This document shows, piece by piece, positions 42,693 to 51,400 of a stretch of DNA of 64,000 nucleotides. A program made the translations under genes and the position numbers. The DNA lies in contig NZ_JAMQQG010000043.1 of NCBI RefSeq assembly GCF_023716925.1, positions 25,515 through 89,514 of the forward strand, in the 5' to 3' direction. Origin of the DNA: Frankia sp. R82 (lineage in GTDB: Bacteria > Actinomycetota > Actinomycetes > Frankiales > Frankiaceae). Within the stretch, counting starts at the first letter, position 1; the number at the start of each line of letters is the position of its first letter. The notes under the pieces were generated by a model that saw only the letters and a list, made by a program, of their open reading frames with translations, had not been told where the DNA came from and made no database searches.

Positions 42693-43835
42693 GTGCGGAT
42701 CACCACCTGGCCGTTTCTCGTCATGCTTTACGTGCTCGGTCTGCTCTGTCTGGTGGCCGTCTACGTAGCCTGGAACCGGTGGCCACGGGTCGCGGCCGTT
42801 CCTGGTCGTGTCATCGGCATGATCCTGATCATGTCGGTGGGTGCGGTCATCGCGATGGCTCAGGTGAACCATGAGTTCGGGTTCTACACATCGCTGTCGG
42901 ACCTGCTCGGCAACCCTGGGACGGAACACTCCCTTGCTGTTCCGGTACGACCGCAGAGTGCCTCGGGCGTCGACGTCCTGACGGCGAACTGGCTGGCTGC
43001 CGGACGCCATGCGGCACGCCACGGCAAGGGTGAAATGCTGTCGGTCATCTTCCATGGTGCCCACAGCGGTCTGAGTCATCACGGACTGCTCTACCTGCCG
43101 GCCGGCTACTTCCGGGGGCCGGCCGACCAGCGATTCCCCGCCCTCGAGGTGTTCCACGGTTTTCCCGGCTCACCGGAGACGTTTCCCGGAAACATGTCCA
43201 TTCAGAACCGTCTCGAAACCGAGATCGCTGCCGGCCGGATCCCACCGATGGTCCTCGTCATTCCCCAGGTGTACCAGGGGGGTACCAGCTCGGAATGTGT
43301 GAACGCCGTGCGCGGGCCGCAGTTCGAGACCTACCTTGCCATCGACGTGTTCGACGACGTCGTAGCCGGCTTTCGCGTACTGCCGGCCCGCTCCTGGGCG
43401 ACGTTCGGCATCTCCACCGGCGGGTTCTGCGCGACGAACATCGCCCTGCACCATCCCGAACGCTACGCGGCCGCGGCCAGCCTGTCCGGCTATTTCAACG
43501 CCGCCGAGGATCCTGGTACGTCGGCGCTCTACCTCGACGCACGGTTCGGTCGCCGGATCAACTCACCCCTCTGGTGGGTGCGCTACCACGCTCCCGAGGC
43601 CCCCGCGCTCTACCTTTTCGCCTCCGGCGGCGATCCGCCTGCCGTCGCCGAAGCCAAGGCGATGACCGAGACCCTGCGTCGATACTGTCGGGCACTCCCG
43701 ACCACCACCGTCATCACCGGCCACGGCGGCCACAACTGGGGAGTCTGGTCCGCGGCCTTCGCCCCCGCCGTCGACTGGCTCGCCCAGTACCTGCCGGCCC
43801 CGCTCACCCCGCCCGTCATCCAGGGAACAGACTGA
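42693..43835 (+). CDS. Membrane-anchored alpha/beta-hydrolase esterase, 380 aa
   Basis: GTG start with GGGAAGGGGGG upstream. Two N-terminal transmembrane helices (about residues 5-27 and 38-58) place the catalytic domain outside the cell. It resembles the esterase D/antigen 85-like group: HGFPGSPE (oxyanion region), GISTGGF nucleophile elbow, ASLSGYF, an Asp in SGGDPP and a late GHGGHNWGVW with the catalytic His. Known relatives act on lipid esters or trehalose mycolates; the substrate here is unknown. Confidence 0.75.
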   Translation: MRITTWPFLVMLYVLGLLCLVAVYVAWNRWPRVAAVPGRVIGMILIMSVGAVIAMAQVNHEFGFYTSLSDLLGNPGTEHSLAVPVRPQSASGVDVLTANWLAAGRHAARHGKGEMLSVIFHGAHSGLSHHGLLYLPAGYFRGPADQRFPALEVFHGFPGSPETFPGNMSIQNRLETEIAAGRIPPMVLVIPQVYQGGTSSECVNAVRGPQFETYLAIDVFDDVVAGFRVLPARSWATFGISTGGFCATNIALHHPERYAAAASLSGYFNAAEDPGTSALYLDARFGRRINSPLWWVRYHAPEAPALYLFASGGDPPAVAEAKAMTETLRRYCRALPTTTVITGHGGHNWGVWSAAFAPAVDWLAQYLPAPLTPPVIQGTD

Positions 43836-43885
43836 TCGAACAGGGAGCTCGGACCGTCCGGCTCAGGTGTCGTCGCCGTCCGGTG

Positions 43886-44851
43886 TCACGGGTGCTGTTC
43901 CCGGCCGGCGGTCAGGTCCGTCACCGTGCGGGTGGGAGGTGGCTGCTGTTCGGACCAGCCGCGGCCTACCACGGCGACCGGGCACGGTGATCGGACGACG
44001 CACGCGTGGGCGACGGAGCCGAGGGTCAGCCCGGGGAAGCCGCCTGTTCCGCGTACGCCGATCACGAGCAGCTGGGCGTGCCGGGCCTCGTGGATCAGCG
44101 CGGTCGCGGCGTCCCCGTTGATGAGTTCGGGGGTGAGCCGAAGCTCGTCGAGCTGTGCCCGACATGCGGTGGCGCTGTAATCCAGCGTCGCGGTGCCGGT
44201 CGGCCGGCTCCGCCCTGGTAGCGGGCCAGGGAAAACCAGCCGCCCGGCCAGCTCCCGGGGCTGGGCGTACAGCACCCGCAACGGAACGCCGCGCATGTCC
44301 GCTTCCCGTGCCGCCCATCGCAGCGCTGCCAGGGACGCCGCGGAACCGTCCACGCCCACCAGGACGGGACGAGCGGTCAGCGACTGGCCTTCCGCCGGTT
44401 CGCGCACGACGACGACCGGGACGGACGCCTTGTGGGCACAGGTGTCACCGACGGATCCGGCGATCACATAGCGTCGCAGTTGTCGCGTGCGCGTGCCGAC
44501 GACCAGCAGGTCGGCATCGAGCGACTCCTGCAGGAGTGCATGGGCCGCGGTGCTGTACACCGCACGCTCCACGACCCGGACGGCCCGAACCTCGGGTGAC
44601 CCGGCCTCGGGTGACACGGCCTCGGCGGACACCCCGCGCACCGTCTGGTGCAGCAGCCGCCGGGCCGCGACGGCGAGATCCTCGAGAAGCGGGGACTGCG
44701 CGGACACGTTCACCTCGTCCGGCCGGTCGGGCGCCGCCCAGGCCAGGACCGCACGCACGTCCGATCCACGCAGGCGAGCGTCGTCGATCGCCCATCGCAA
44801 CGCCGCCGTCGAGCCCGCGGAACCGTCGAGTCCCACCACGATCCCCACCAT
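43886..44851 (-). CDS. Tandem universal stress protein, 321 aa
   Basis: ATG 44851 has GGGAG at 9-base spacing; an ATG at 44860 is too close to it. Two UspA domains: residues 1-150 (IVVGLDGSAGS, LVVGTRTRQL, SVGDTCAHKASVPVVVV) and about 160-300 (LVGVDGSAAS, LVIGVRGTGGF, SVAHACVVRSPCPVAVV). The G-x2-G-x9-G-S/T nucleotide motif is only partly kept in each. Such pairs bind ATP and respond to hypoxia or stress in actinomycetes. It faces the same way as the Acg-like and luciferase-like genes. Confidence 0.85.
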   Translation of the reverse strand: MVGIVVGLDGSAGSTAALRWAIDDARLRGSDVRAVLAWAAPDRPDEVNVSAQSPLLEDLAVAARRLLHQTVRGVSAEAVSPEAGSPEVRAVRVVERAVYSTAAHALLQESLDADLLVVGTRTRQLRRYVIAGSVGDTCAHKASVPVVVVREPAEGQSLTARPVLVGVDGSAASLAALRWAAREADMRGVPLRVLYAQPRELAGRLVFPGPLPGRSRPTGTATLDYSATACRAQLDELRLTPELINGDAATALIHEARHAQLLVIGVRGTGGFPGLTLGSVAHACVVRSPCPVAVVGRGWSEQQPPPTRTVTDLTAGREQHP

Positions 44852-44972
44852 TGCGATCATCTCCCGTTCCCGCCATGGCTGTGCGCCATGGTCGGTCCGT
44901 CGTCCTGTCGATCACGGATGCGCCGCACGGGCACCCGGCAGCCCCCGCTGACCGGTCGCCCACGCCGGCCGG

Positions 44973-46028
44973 TCAGCGGGGGCTGGGCGCCCAGGTGCAG
45001 GGGTCGGACGTCATGAGGATCTCGGTGACCGGCCGGCGCGGGGTCGGTGCGGCCACCTCGTCGGTGTAGCCCAGGCGCAACAACACCTGGGGAAGCGCCG
45101 GGGTCCGGGTGTGACGGCGCACCATCTCCCGGGACCCCGCGAGGTCGACGGCCTGGTTCAGCAGGCTGGCCTTCGCGCCGGCCGCGGTGGCGACCAGCAG
45201 CAGCCGGGCCAGGGCCATCCCCGCCCGCAGCAGGGACTGCTGATCGTCCTCGGCGCTGAGCAGCATGATCGTGGGATGTTCCGGTGGTCCCTGCCACAGA
45301 CGGTCCGAGCCGAAGTCACGCTGAAGAAACTCCCCCGGCTCCGGCTCCGGCACCGGCCGTCGGGCCCCTGCCGCGACCTGCGGCACACCATCCGGCGTGC
45401 CGTCTCCCGCCGGCCGGGTCCATTCCTGTAGTTCCCGGCGGTAATGCGGCGAGGCACGCTGGGCACGGTCGGCCAGTGCCAGGGTGTGCGCCAACGCCGT
45501 CACCTGCGTGGTGTCGCCCTCGGCGACGACATGCAGGTGGGCACCCTCCAACGAGACGGCGTCGGTGAGGTCCGCGAGCAGCGAGGCCGGGACCCGACGG
45601 GCGTTGAACATCGCCCGGGTCGTGCGCCGCTCGAAGACGGCGTTCACCAACGCCCACTCCTCGAAACCGGGTGCACGCTCGTCCCGGGTCGCACCATGGA
45701 TGCAGGCCAGCGGAATCCCGGCGCCGACCTCGTCCGCCAGGGTGATCTCGGCGGTCCGCCCCAGAGCTCGCATCGCCAGGGCACCCTGGAACAGCGCCGC
45801 CCCACAGGAGAGCAGGAGCTGCCGGCCATCCGGGTCGATCACCGGCAACTGCCGCGACCAGTCGGCGTGCACCTCAAGATCCGATCCGTTCCAGTGAAAC
45901 AACCACGGTTGGCTGTTGTGCAACGAGGGCGCCATGGCCGCAACACCGACCGCCCAGCCGACGGCACCTGGCGTCAGAACACCGCTCGTATCGGTTCCCG
46001 TACCGGGCCCGAAGATGTCCGGCTGCAT
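44973..46028 (-). CDS. Acg-type nitroreductase-fold protein, 351 aa
   Basis: ATG 46028 with GGAGGG upstream. SLHNSQPW near residues 35-42, ALGRTAE and a C-terminal LLRLGY region match the Acg (Rv2032-like) family, flavin-binding nitroreductase-fold proteins thought to sequester FMN rather than catalyse reduction, induced in mycobacterial dormancy. The adjacent tandem universal stress protein supports a hypoxia or nitrosative stress role. Confidence 0.8.
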   Translation of the reverse strand: MQPDIFGPGTGTDTSGVLTPGAVGWAVGVAAMAPSLHNSQPWLFHWNGSDLEVHADWSRQLPVIDPDGRQLLLSCGAALFQGALAMRALGRTAEITLADEVGAGIPLACIHGATRDERAPGFEEWALVNAVFERRTTRAMFNARRVPASLLADLTDAVSLEGAHLHVVAEGDTTQVTALAHTLALADRAQRASPHYRRELQEWTRPAGDGTPDGVPQVAAGARRPVPEPEPGEFLQRDFGSDRLWQGPPEHPTIMLLSAEDDQQSLLRAGMALARLLLVATAAGAKASLLNQAVDLAGSREMVRRHTRTPALPQVLLRLGYTDEVAAPTPRRPVTEILMTSDPCTWAPSPR

Positions 46029-46500
46029 CGTCCCTCCACGGAAGGTTGCCTGTGGCAGCAGCCTGCTTGTTCGGGGACGCGGGTCCAAGACATCCCCAGC
46101 CCACCTCTCCGGGACCTCCGGTCCGCCTTGGGGGGTCGTTCGGCCCTCCTTTTGTCGGTCGCCACGCAAACCTGGCCCGACGAAGGGTGACGCCCAGCGG
46201 CCGTGCCGACCGGACCATCGTGCCCCGGGTTGCCCCGACCCGCCCTGGGCCCTGCTCTGAGCACGGGTGAAGCCCCCATCGACGTTGTCGTGGGTCTGGT
46301 CGGTCATCTGGTGCGACGGAACCTGGGCCTCTCCGGTTCACCGCCATCCTGGCTGCCGCGTTCCGTCGCTGGTGGTGCAGGGCCAGTCGCTGGTGGTGCA
46401 AGGCCGGCGGAGCGCGATCTGCCGCAGACATGTCCCGGCGGGATCCGGCGGGGGCGGCCGTTGGGATCACACGATGGGTGGCCGCCCCGCCGGGGAAATC
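46029..46500. other. Intergenic region with direct repeat and possible promoter of the Acg-like gene
   Basis: 472 bases with no gene. A 20-base sequence at 46070-46089 starting TTCGGGGAC and ending GTCCAAG loosely resembles a dormancy-regulator (DosR-type) palindrome 42 bases before the Acg-like start; the half-sites are out of register by one base. The 21-bp tandem repeat at 46365-46406 also lies here. Confidence 0.4.
46365..46406. repeat. 21-bp tandem direct repeat
   Basis: Two copies beginning GTCGCTGGTGGTGCA at 46365 and 46386, differing at two positions. Origin unknown. Confidence 0.75.
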
Positions 46501-47502
46501 TCAGCCCGCGCTGCCCGGGGCGAAGGCCGGGAGAACCTCGTGCTCGAACAGGTGAAGGCTCGACCAGCCCAGCTCCGGTGGTATTCCGCCACACAGCGGA
46601 TGGAACAGGACGTACGGGAACGGCGTGGCGCGCAGTTCCTCGACGAGCTGTGTGGGGGTGAGAACCGCGTACTGTCCGCTGGCGCGCAGCTCATCCAGCG
46701 AGTCGAAGGACCGGTAGGGCGAGGCCACGTTGTTCTCGGCCTGCCAGGCGCCGTAGCTGTTGGTCTCGTGCAGGAAGTAGGGACCCGCCTGCTCCCAGCC
46801 CTTCTCCGGGTCCTCCGCGAGGAAGATGAGGCGGTTGTCGCTGATCGGGCAGGGGCCCGGATCCGGGCGACCGAGTTTGCTCAGCTCGTCCTGGTAGAAC
46901 TCCCAGACCTCCGGCACCCCGGGCAGGAATCCGTCCGCGATCCGGGCGGCCCGCCGCGCGGCCGGCTCACTGGTACCGCCGAGCAGCACCGTCGGCCCTC
47001 CGCGGCGAAACGGCGCGGGCGTGACCTGGACCGTCCGGCCCCGGTACTCGAACGGCTCGCCGGTGAACGCCGCCTTCAGGGTGGCGACCGCCTCCGTCAC
47101 CCGTTTTGGCCGTTCCTTCAGCGGAACATCGAACATGGCGAACTCCTCGCGTACGTAGCCGCCGCCGAGGAGAACGTCGACCCGCCCCCTGCTCAGATGG
47201 TCCAGCACGACCAGGTCCTCGGCCAGGGACAGCGGATCGTGGAAAGGGGCGAGAAGCGCCGCGACCATCAGCCGGGTGTTGGTGGTGCGCGCGGCCAGCG
47301 CCGCGAGCATCGGGACCGGGCTGGGAAGATAGCCGTCCGCCGAGGCATGGTGTTCGGAGATCACGATGTTGTGGGCGCCGAGCCGATCGGCCCAGGTGGC
47401 CATGTCCAGTCCGGCCGCGTAGCGGTCGGCCATGACGGTGCCGGCGAAGTCAGGGTTGCGGAAGTCGAAACGGAGCGAGAATAAGACGCCCGTCTGTTCC
47501 AT
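46501..47502 (-). CDS. Luciferase-like flavin/F420-dependent oxidoreductase, 333 aa
   Basis: Bacterial luciferase-fold TIM barrel. MADRYAAGLDMATWADRLG, SEHHASADGYL, LLAPFHDPLSLAEDLVVLDHLSRGR, LGGGYVREEF and TVLLGGTSEPAARRAARIADGF are all family landmarks. Members use FMNH2 or F420H2; the cofactor cannot be told by eye. The last 90 residues are less typical. ATG 47502; located upstream of and in line with the Acg-like gene but 470 bases away. Confidence 0.85.
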   Translation of the reverse strand: MEQTGVLFSLRFDFRNPDFAGTVMADRYAAGLDMATWADRLGAHNIVISEHHASADGYLPSPVPMLAALAARTTNTRLMVAALLAPFHDPLSLAEDLVVLDHLSRGRVDVLLGGGYVREEFAMFDVPLKERPKRVTEAVATLKAAFTGEPFEYRGRTVQVTPAPFRRGGPTVLLGGTSEPAARRAARIADGFLPGVPEVWEFYQDELSKLGRPDPGPCPISDNRLIFLAEDPEKGWEQAGPYFLHETNSYGAWQAENNVASPYRSFDSLDELRASGQYAVLTPTQLVEELRATPFPYVLFHPLCGGIPPELGWSSLHLFEHEVLPAFAPGSAG

Positions 47503-48072
47503 AACGGTCTCCGATTCCTTGCCTCTCCGGCCCGCGGTCGGTCGCCCGGTGCGGGCCCACGCGCCGGCCAGCCGGCCAGGTGGTTCCGCCTGCTGCGGCC
47601 GTGCGTGGTCACCGGGCGGCTTTCCGGTGCGGGTCGTCGGGAGAGAGCGGTGTCAGGTATGTCCCAGCAGTATGGACGAGCGGGACGGCGCCGGTCGGCG
47701 CCAGGCAGGCCGGCGGCGGGGCCTCGGCGACTGCCAGCGGCCAGCCTCCGTGTCGGGGCCCGAGGTCTCCTCCGGGCCTGCGATGGCGTCGGCCGCCCAC
47801 CACCCCGACGCGACGGACATCCACTTCGTCAAGGAAAGGTCGCTCAGGAACGGGGCGGGCCGTAGGCGGTCAGGAACAGCTCGACCGCCGAACCGGCGCC
47901 GCGATCGGCATCGCCGTCGTGACCCTCATCCTCCATCCTCGCCGTCGTCGGCCGGGACAACCTGATCGCCGGCTTTCACGGCGTCTCCTGGTTCGCGATC
48001 GCCGCCCTCGCCCGAGCAGCCTCCAGCACCCGAGGCGTCTCCAGCAGCAGAGGCCTTCTGGCCGGGTGGAGG
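47503..48072. other. 570-base region with no intact gene
   Basis: No frame is convincing. A plus-strand fragment near 47,920-48,010 (LIAGFHGVSWFAIAALA) looks like the last transmembrane helix of a decayed MFS transporter. Together with the two remnants that follow, this is a graveyard segment. Confidence 0.4.
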
Positions 48073-48288
48073 TCAGCCGTAGCTGGGGTCGAGCGGGGTG
48101 GCGGGGTGGGCGGTGACGGCGTCGAGGGCGGGATCGGCGAGGATGGTGTCGATCGCGGTGTGGCTGGCGCCGAGGTAGGTGAGGTAGCCGTCGATCTCGG
48201 TGGCGACAAGCCAGGATCGGTCCCGGGGCCACCACAGGCTCGCGCATCTCCACTGCACCGCGGCCGGCAGGATCGGAGCAGCGCTCAC
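48073..48288 (-). CDS. Hypothetical protein or gene fragment, 71 aa
   Basis: GTG 48288. The segment LWWPRDRSWLVATEIDGYLTYLG looks like a genuine protein core seen in actinobacterial hypothetical proteins, usually as the C-terminal part of something longer, so this may be a truncated gene. No function known. Confidence 0.45.
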   Translation of the reverse strand: MSAAPILPAAVQWRCASLWWPRDRSWLVATEIDGYLTYLGASHTAIDTILADPALDAVTAHPATPLDPSYG

Positions 48289-48364
48289 CGGTCCGGTGAG
48301 CAGGTGGTATTCCCGGTATGTGGTTCGTACACGGGTTGGTCGATCCCCGGGGTCCGTGTAGATG

Positions 48365-48755
48365 TCATGCGCCGCGCGTTGGTTCGGACTCCTCGGCCTC
48401 GGCGCGGGCGTACGCGAAGGCGCGCGCCAGGTCGTGGAACCGGTAGCGGTCCAGTCCGGCCTCGGTCAGCAGTCGGGCCGCCAGGAGCTGCCCGCAGGCC
48501 CGGTCCGCCTCGGCTGGCGTTGCGGCGGCCAGCGCGGCTGCCGCAGGCCCGCTCATCTCGACGCCGGGGTGCATACCGAGAAGGCGAAGCATGCGCTGAG
48601 TAGGTCGAGCTGGTCGGCGAGCTGGTCGGCCAGGTCTGTGGCCGTCCACGCCGGTCGGGCGCGCAGCCGGGCTGCCGCGATCGGGCCGCCCAGGCGCGGT
48701 CGGCGTCCACATGGCTGATGAGCACGATCGGCCGCCGCCGATCCGTGGTGTCCAC
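48365..48755 (-). pseudogene. Remnant of a TIR/NB-ARC (STAND) protein
   Basis: One minus frame near 48,690-48,755 reads IVLISHVDADRAWAA, the start of a bacterial TIR domain. A different frame near 48,365-48,600 reads MLRLLGMHPG, AAAALAAATPAEADRACGQL, DRYRFHDLARAFA, the region after the ATPase in AfsR/NB-ARC STAND proteins. The NTPase between them is missing and the frames do not join. Such TIR-STAND proteins are signalling or defence ATPases; this copy is dead. Confidence 0.65.
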
Positions 48756-48859
48756 ACCACCCGAACAGTCCTACAGCTGCCGAGAACCACGACGGAGATC
48801 GCCGACCGCGGTGGGCCGGGAGCGGGCGACAGCCAGGCTGGGATGACAGATCGACCAAA

Positions 48860-48885
48860 CACCTGTAAAGTTTTTCTTACAGGTG
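48860..48885. promoter_or_regulatory. Perfect 9-bp inverted repeat before the wHTH-sensor operon
   Basis: CACCTGTAA (48860-48868) and TTACAGGTG (48877-48885) are exact reverse complements across an 8-base AT-rich spacer, in locally AT-rich DNA 26 bases before the regulator's start. Very likely an autoregulatory operator overlapping the promoter. Confidence 0.75.
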
Positions 48886-48910
48886 AAGTTTCGATCATCG
48901 GGGAGTAGTT

Positions 48911-49276
48911 CTGACCAGTGAGGAGCTCCTGGCGCTGCTCGCCGCGGTGGGCCACGTGCAACGGCTGCGCATCATCGCGGAGCTCGCCGGCGGCCGGGTT
49001 CATGTGAGTGAGCTGGCCCGCCGGCTGGGCCTGTCTCGACCGCTGCTCTACATGCATCTCGACCGGCTGGAAAAGGCCGGCATTGTGCGCGGGGCCCTCG
49101 AGCTGTCGTCAGATGGCAAAGCGATGAAGTACTTCAGTCTTGCTGCCTTCGACCTGCACATCACCGTGGATGTGATTCTTGACGTGATACGCGCGGACGA
49201 ACTGGCCGCTGGTTCGAGCGCCGACCCCCCGAACAGCAGCGAAGAATCCCCCAACCGGAAGGAGAACCCGAGGTGA
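48911..49276 (+). CDS. ArsR-like winged-HTH regulator, 121 aa
   Basis: The natural N-terminus, TSEELLALLAAVGHVQRLRI, is only obtained from a CTG at 48911, which has GGGGAG at 48900-48905; the first conventional start (GTG 48947) would cut off the first helix. HTH helices VSELARRLGLSRPLLYMHLDRLEKAGIV, then a wing with KYFSL. The C-terminal tail is polar. Probably binds the palindrome just upstream. The next gene overlaps by GTGA. Confidence 0.75.
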   Translation: MTSEELLALLAAVGHVQRLRIIAELAGGRVHVSELARRLGLSRPLLYMHLDRLEKAGIVRGALELSSDGKAMKYFSLAAFDLHITVDVILDVIRADELAAGSSADPPNSSEESPNRKENPR

Positions 49277-49506
49277 GTGGCGGTCTCATCGCCATCGTCA
49301 TCGTCCTGATCGTCATTGGTGGTGTCTCGGTGAGCGTGATCTCGTACTTCACCCTGCAGCGCCACCGGGCCGACGCGGTGGCGATGGCCAGCTACCGCAA
49401 GCTGGCCGAGCAGGCGGTCGAGAGTCAGGAGTCGCTTCTGCTGAGGCTGGACGAGCTCGACGCCAAGATCGATGTGGTCGAGAACATACTCAGGAGTGTG
49501 GAATGA
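49273..49506 (+). CDS. Single-pass membrane coiled-coil protein, 77 aa
   Basis: GTG start coupled to the regulator. Residues 5-27 form a transmembrane helix, residues 40-75 a Leu-rich coiled coil (LLLRLDELDAKIDVVENIL). Overlaps the next gene by 4 bases. Possibly links the regulator and the sensor membrane protein; that is inference. Confidence 0.65.
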   Translation: MSGGLIAIVIVLIVIGGVSVSVISYFTLQRHRADAVAMASYRKLAEQAVESQESLLLRLDELDAKIDVVENILRSVE

Positions 49507-50261
49507 CGCCTGATTCTTCGCATGGCCGCCTGCGGATCCACCCCAACCCGCTGCGCATGTTCTTCTCTGCGGGTCCCTGGGTGGCGACCGCCTATCTGGG
49601 CAGCTATCTCGTTGTCGGTACCGTTCTGTTCGGTATCTCGCTCACGGCGCTGGCTCTCGGTGGCTCGCTGAGCATCATCTGGCTCGGGCTGCCATTCCTC
49701 GTTGGCGCGGCCGGCATCATCCGCGGTTGCGCACAGTTCGAGCGGCTCCGGGCCCTGCTGGTGGGTATCCGGATTCTGCCGGCGTATCGGCAGGTCATCC
49801 GCCCAGGTCTGCTGGCCCAGCTCAGGACCCGATGGTCCGATCCCGCAACCCTTCGTGACTGTGTCTATCTGCTCGTGCTGTTTATTCCCCTACTGATCAT
49901 CGACACGGTGGGACTCGCGGTCTGGTTGGGCTTTGTCGCGATGATTGCTCTGCCGCTATGGTACTGGTCTATCCCTCAGACCTGGGAGGACACCGGCGTT
50001 CACGATCACGGCGTCATCATCGGATACCTGCCGAACGGGCCGCACATGTCGGACGGTGGATGCGGCGTGTGGATCGGGAGCTTTCCGGCCGCCCTGATGG
50101 CCTCGGCGGTGTTCTTCGTCCTTGCCTGCCTCGCCGCTTACCTCGTGGTCGGTGTGGCACGGGCTCACGCGGGAGCGGCACACAACCTCCTTGGCCTCTA
50201 TCTGGACCCGCTCACCGCCGCCAGGCAGGTTCTCGACGAGGCCGGACCACTGCGGCGCTGA
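49503..50261 (+). CDS. Stand-alone 'Sensor' membrane domain protein, 252 aa
   Basis: Four to six hydrophobic helices in two pairs (about residues 25-75 and 120-155, plus 195-225), PLR near the start, WLGLPFLVGAAGIIRGCAQFERLRA, and WSDPATLRDCVYLLVLFIPL match the Sensor domain usually found at the N-terminus of Streptomyces-type histidine kinases. Here it has no kinase and sits behind a wHTH regulator, so it may signal directly to it. Known ligands: none. Confidence 0.7.
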   Translation: MTPDSSHGRLRIHPNPLRMFFSAGPWVATAYLGSYLVVGTVLFGISLTALALGGSLSIIWLGLPFLVGAAGIIRGCAQFERLRALLVGIRILPAYRQVIRPGLLAQLRTRWSDPATLRDCVYLLVLFIPLLIIDTVGLAVWLGFVAMIALPLWYWSIPQTWEDTGVHDHGVIIGYLPNGPHMSDGGCGVWIGSFPAALMASAVFFVLACLAAYLVVGVARAHAGAAHNLLGLYLDPLTAARQVLDEAGPLRR

Positions 50262-50281
50262 CCAGGTCGTCCGACCGTGGG

Positions 50282-51088
50282 TCAGTGGCGGCGGAAGAGC
50301 GGGGTGCGCTTGGCGACGAAGGCGGCCGGGCCTTCCTGGGCGTCCAGGGACTGGTTGACGGCGGTGGCGTAGGGATGGTCGTGGGCGTAGGCATCCTGCT
50401 CGGACAGGGTGAGGGTTTCGCGCAGGGTGCGCACGACGGCCTCCACCGCCAGCGGGCCGTTCGCGGCGATCAGGGTGGCCAGCTCGCGCGCCTTCGCGAG
50501 GCTCTGGCCGGCCGGGACGAGGTGGCTGAACAGGCCGGCGTCGCGGGCCTCGACGGCGGTGATGGTCCGTCCGGTCAGCAGCAGGTCAGCGGCGACCGCA
50601 ACGGGAATCTGCCGGGGGAGTCGGACGGCGCCGCCGCCTTCGGCGTACAGGCCCCAGCGGACCTCCGGCAGCCCGAACCGGGCGTTCTCGGCGGCGACCC
50701 GGATGTCCGTGCCGAGCAGCAGTTCGGCGCCGCCGGCCAGCGCGTTGCCCTCCACCGCGGCGATCAGCGGCTGGCGGGGGCGGCGGTCACGCAGCAGCGC
50801 GTCGTAGACGCGGGACTCCTCGGCGGACACGGCGACACGACCCGTGCTCTGCCGGTCGGACAGGGCCTGCAGGTCCATCCCTGAGCAGAAGCTGCCGCCG
50901 GCGCCGGTGACGATGATGACCCGGATGTCCGGATCCTGGTCCGCACGGTCCCAGGCGTCGGCGAGTAGGCGGAACGACGTGTAGGTCAGCGCGTTGCGCC
51001 GGTGCGGCCGGTTCAGCGTCACTGTGAGGATCACGCCGTCCTGGTCCACCAGCACCTCGGACTCCACCGGCACCTCGGACATCGTCAT
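50282..51088 (-). CDS. Enoyl-CoA hydratase/isomerase family protein, 268 aa
   Basis: Crotonase fold: LNRPHRRNALT near residue 25-35, GAGGSFCSGMDL (oxyanion hole) near 66-77, EGNALAGGAELLLGTDI (second oxyanion segment) and a catalytic-type Glu in FGLPEVRWGL. ATG 51088 or 51082. It lies downstream of, and in line with, the ATP-grasp operon but separated by 312 bases, so it may or may not serve the same pathway. Substrate unknown. Confidence 0.85.
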   Translation of the reverse strand: MTMSEVPVESEVLVDQDGVILTVTLNRPHRRNALTYTSFRLLADAWDRADQDPDIRVIIVTGAGGSFCSGMDLQALSDRQSTGRVAVSAEESRVYDALLRDRRPRQPLIAAVEGNALAGGAELLLGTDIRVAAENARFGLPEVRWGLYAEGGGAVRLPRQIPVAVAADLLLTGRTITAVEARDAGLFSHLVPAGQSLAKARELATLIAANGPLAVEAVVRTLRETLTLSEQDAYAHDHPYATAVNQSLDAQEGPAAFVAKRTPLFRRH

Positions 51089-51400
51089 CTCCGTCTCCCT
51101 CGACCCGACCGCGATCCGCCATCTGCCATCTGCCATCTGCGGGTCGGGGTGTCGCCTCTGGCACCTCAACCCACCGAGGGCCTGGCCGTCCAGTGAACGG
51201 CAGTGCCGGGGACGGTGCGCCGCAGCCGATCCCGTCCAGGCGACCTCTCGTGGATCAGCGGGGCTGTCGTGGGTCATCCGTCGATGCTCGGTCGGTGGGC
51301 CCGGTCATTGGCGGGATCAGCAACCACACATCGAGCGGCGACCTCATGGGCGGCCCGAGCGGGTCGGTGATGGGGGTCGGTGATGGGGATGAGGGGCGGC
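51089..51400. other. Intergenic region with short tandem repeats
   Basis: 312 bases without a gene. CCATCTG occurs three times in a row at 51119-51139, just upstream of the hydratase start, and a GGTCGGTGATGGG-like unit is duplicated near 51,362-51,387 after the MFS stop. No clear terminator is seen. Confidence 0.45.

Noticed and set aside
46070..46089. DosR-type box before the Acg-like gene as a firm annotation
   Set aside because: The two halves are out of register by one base relative to the known palindrome, so it is kept only as a weak suggestion.
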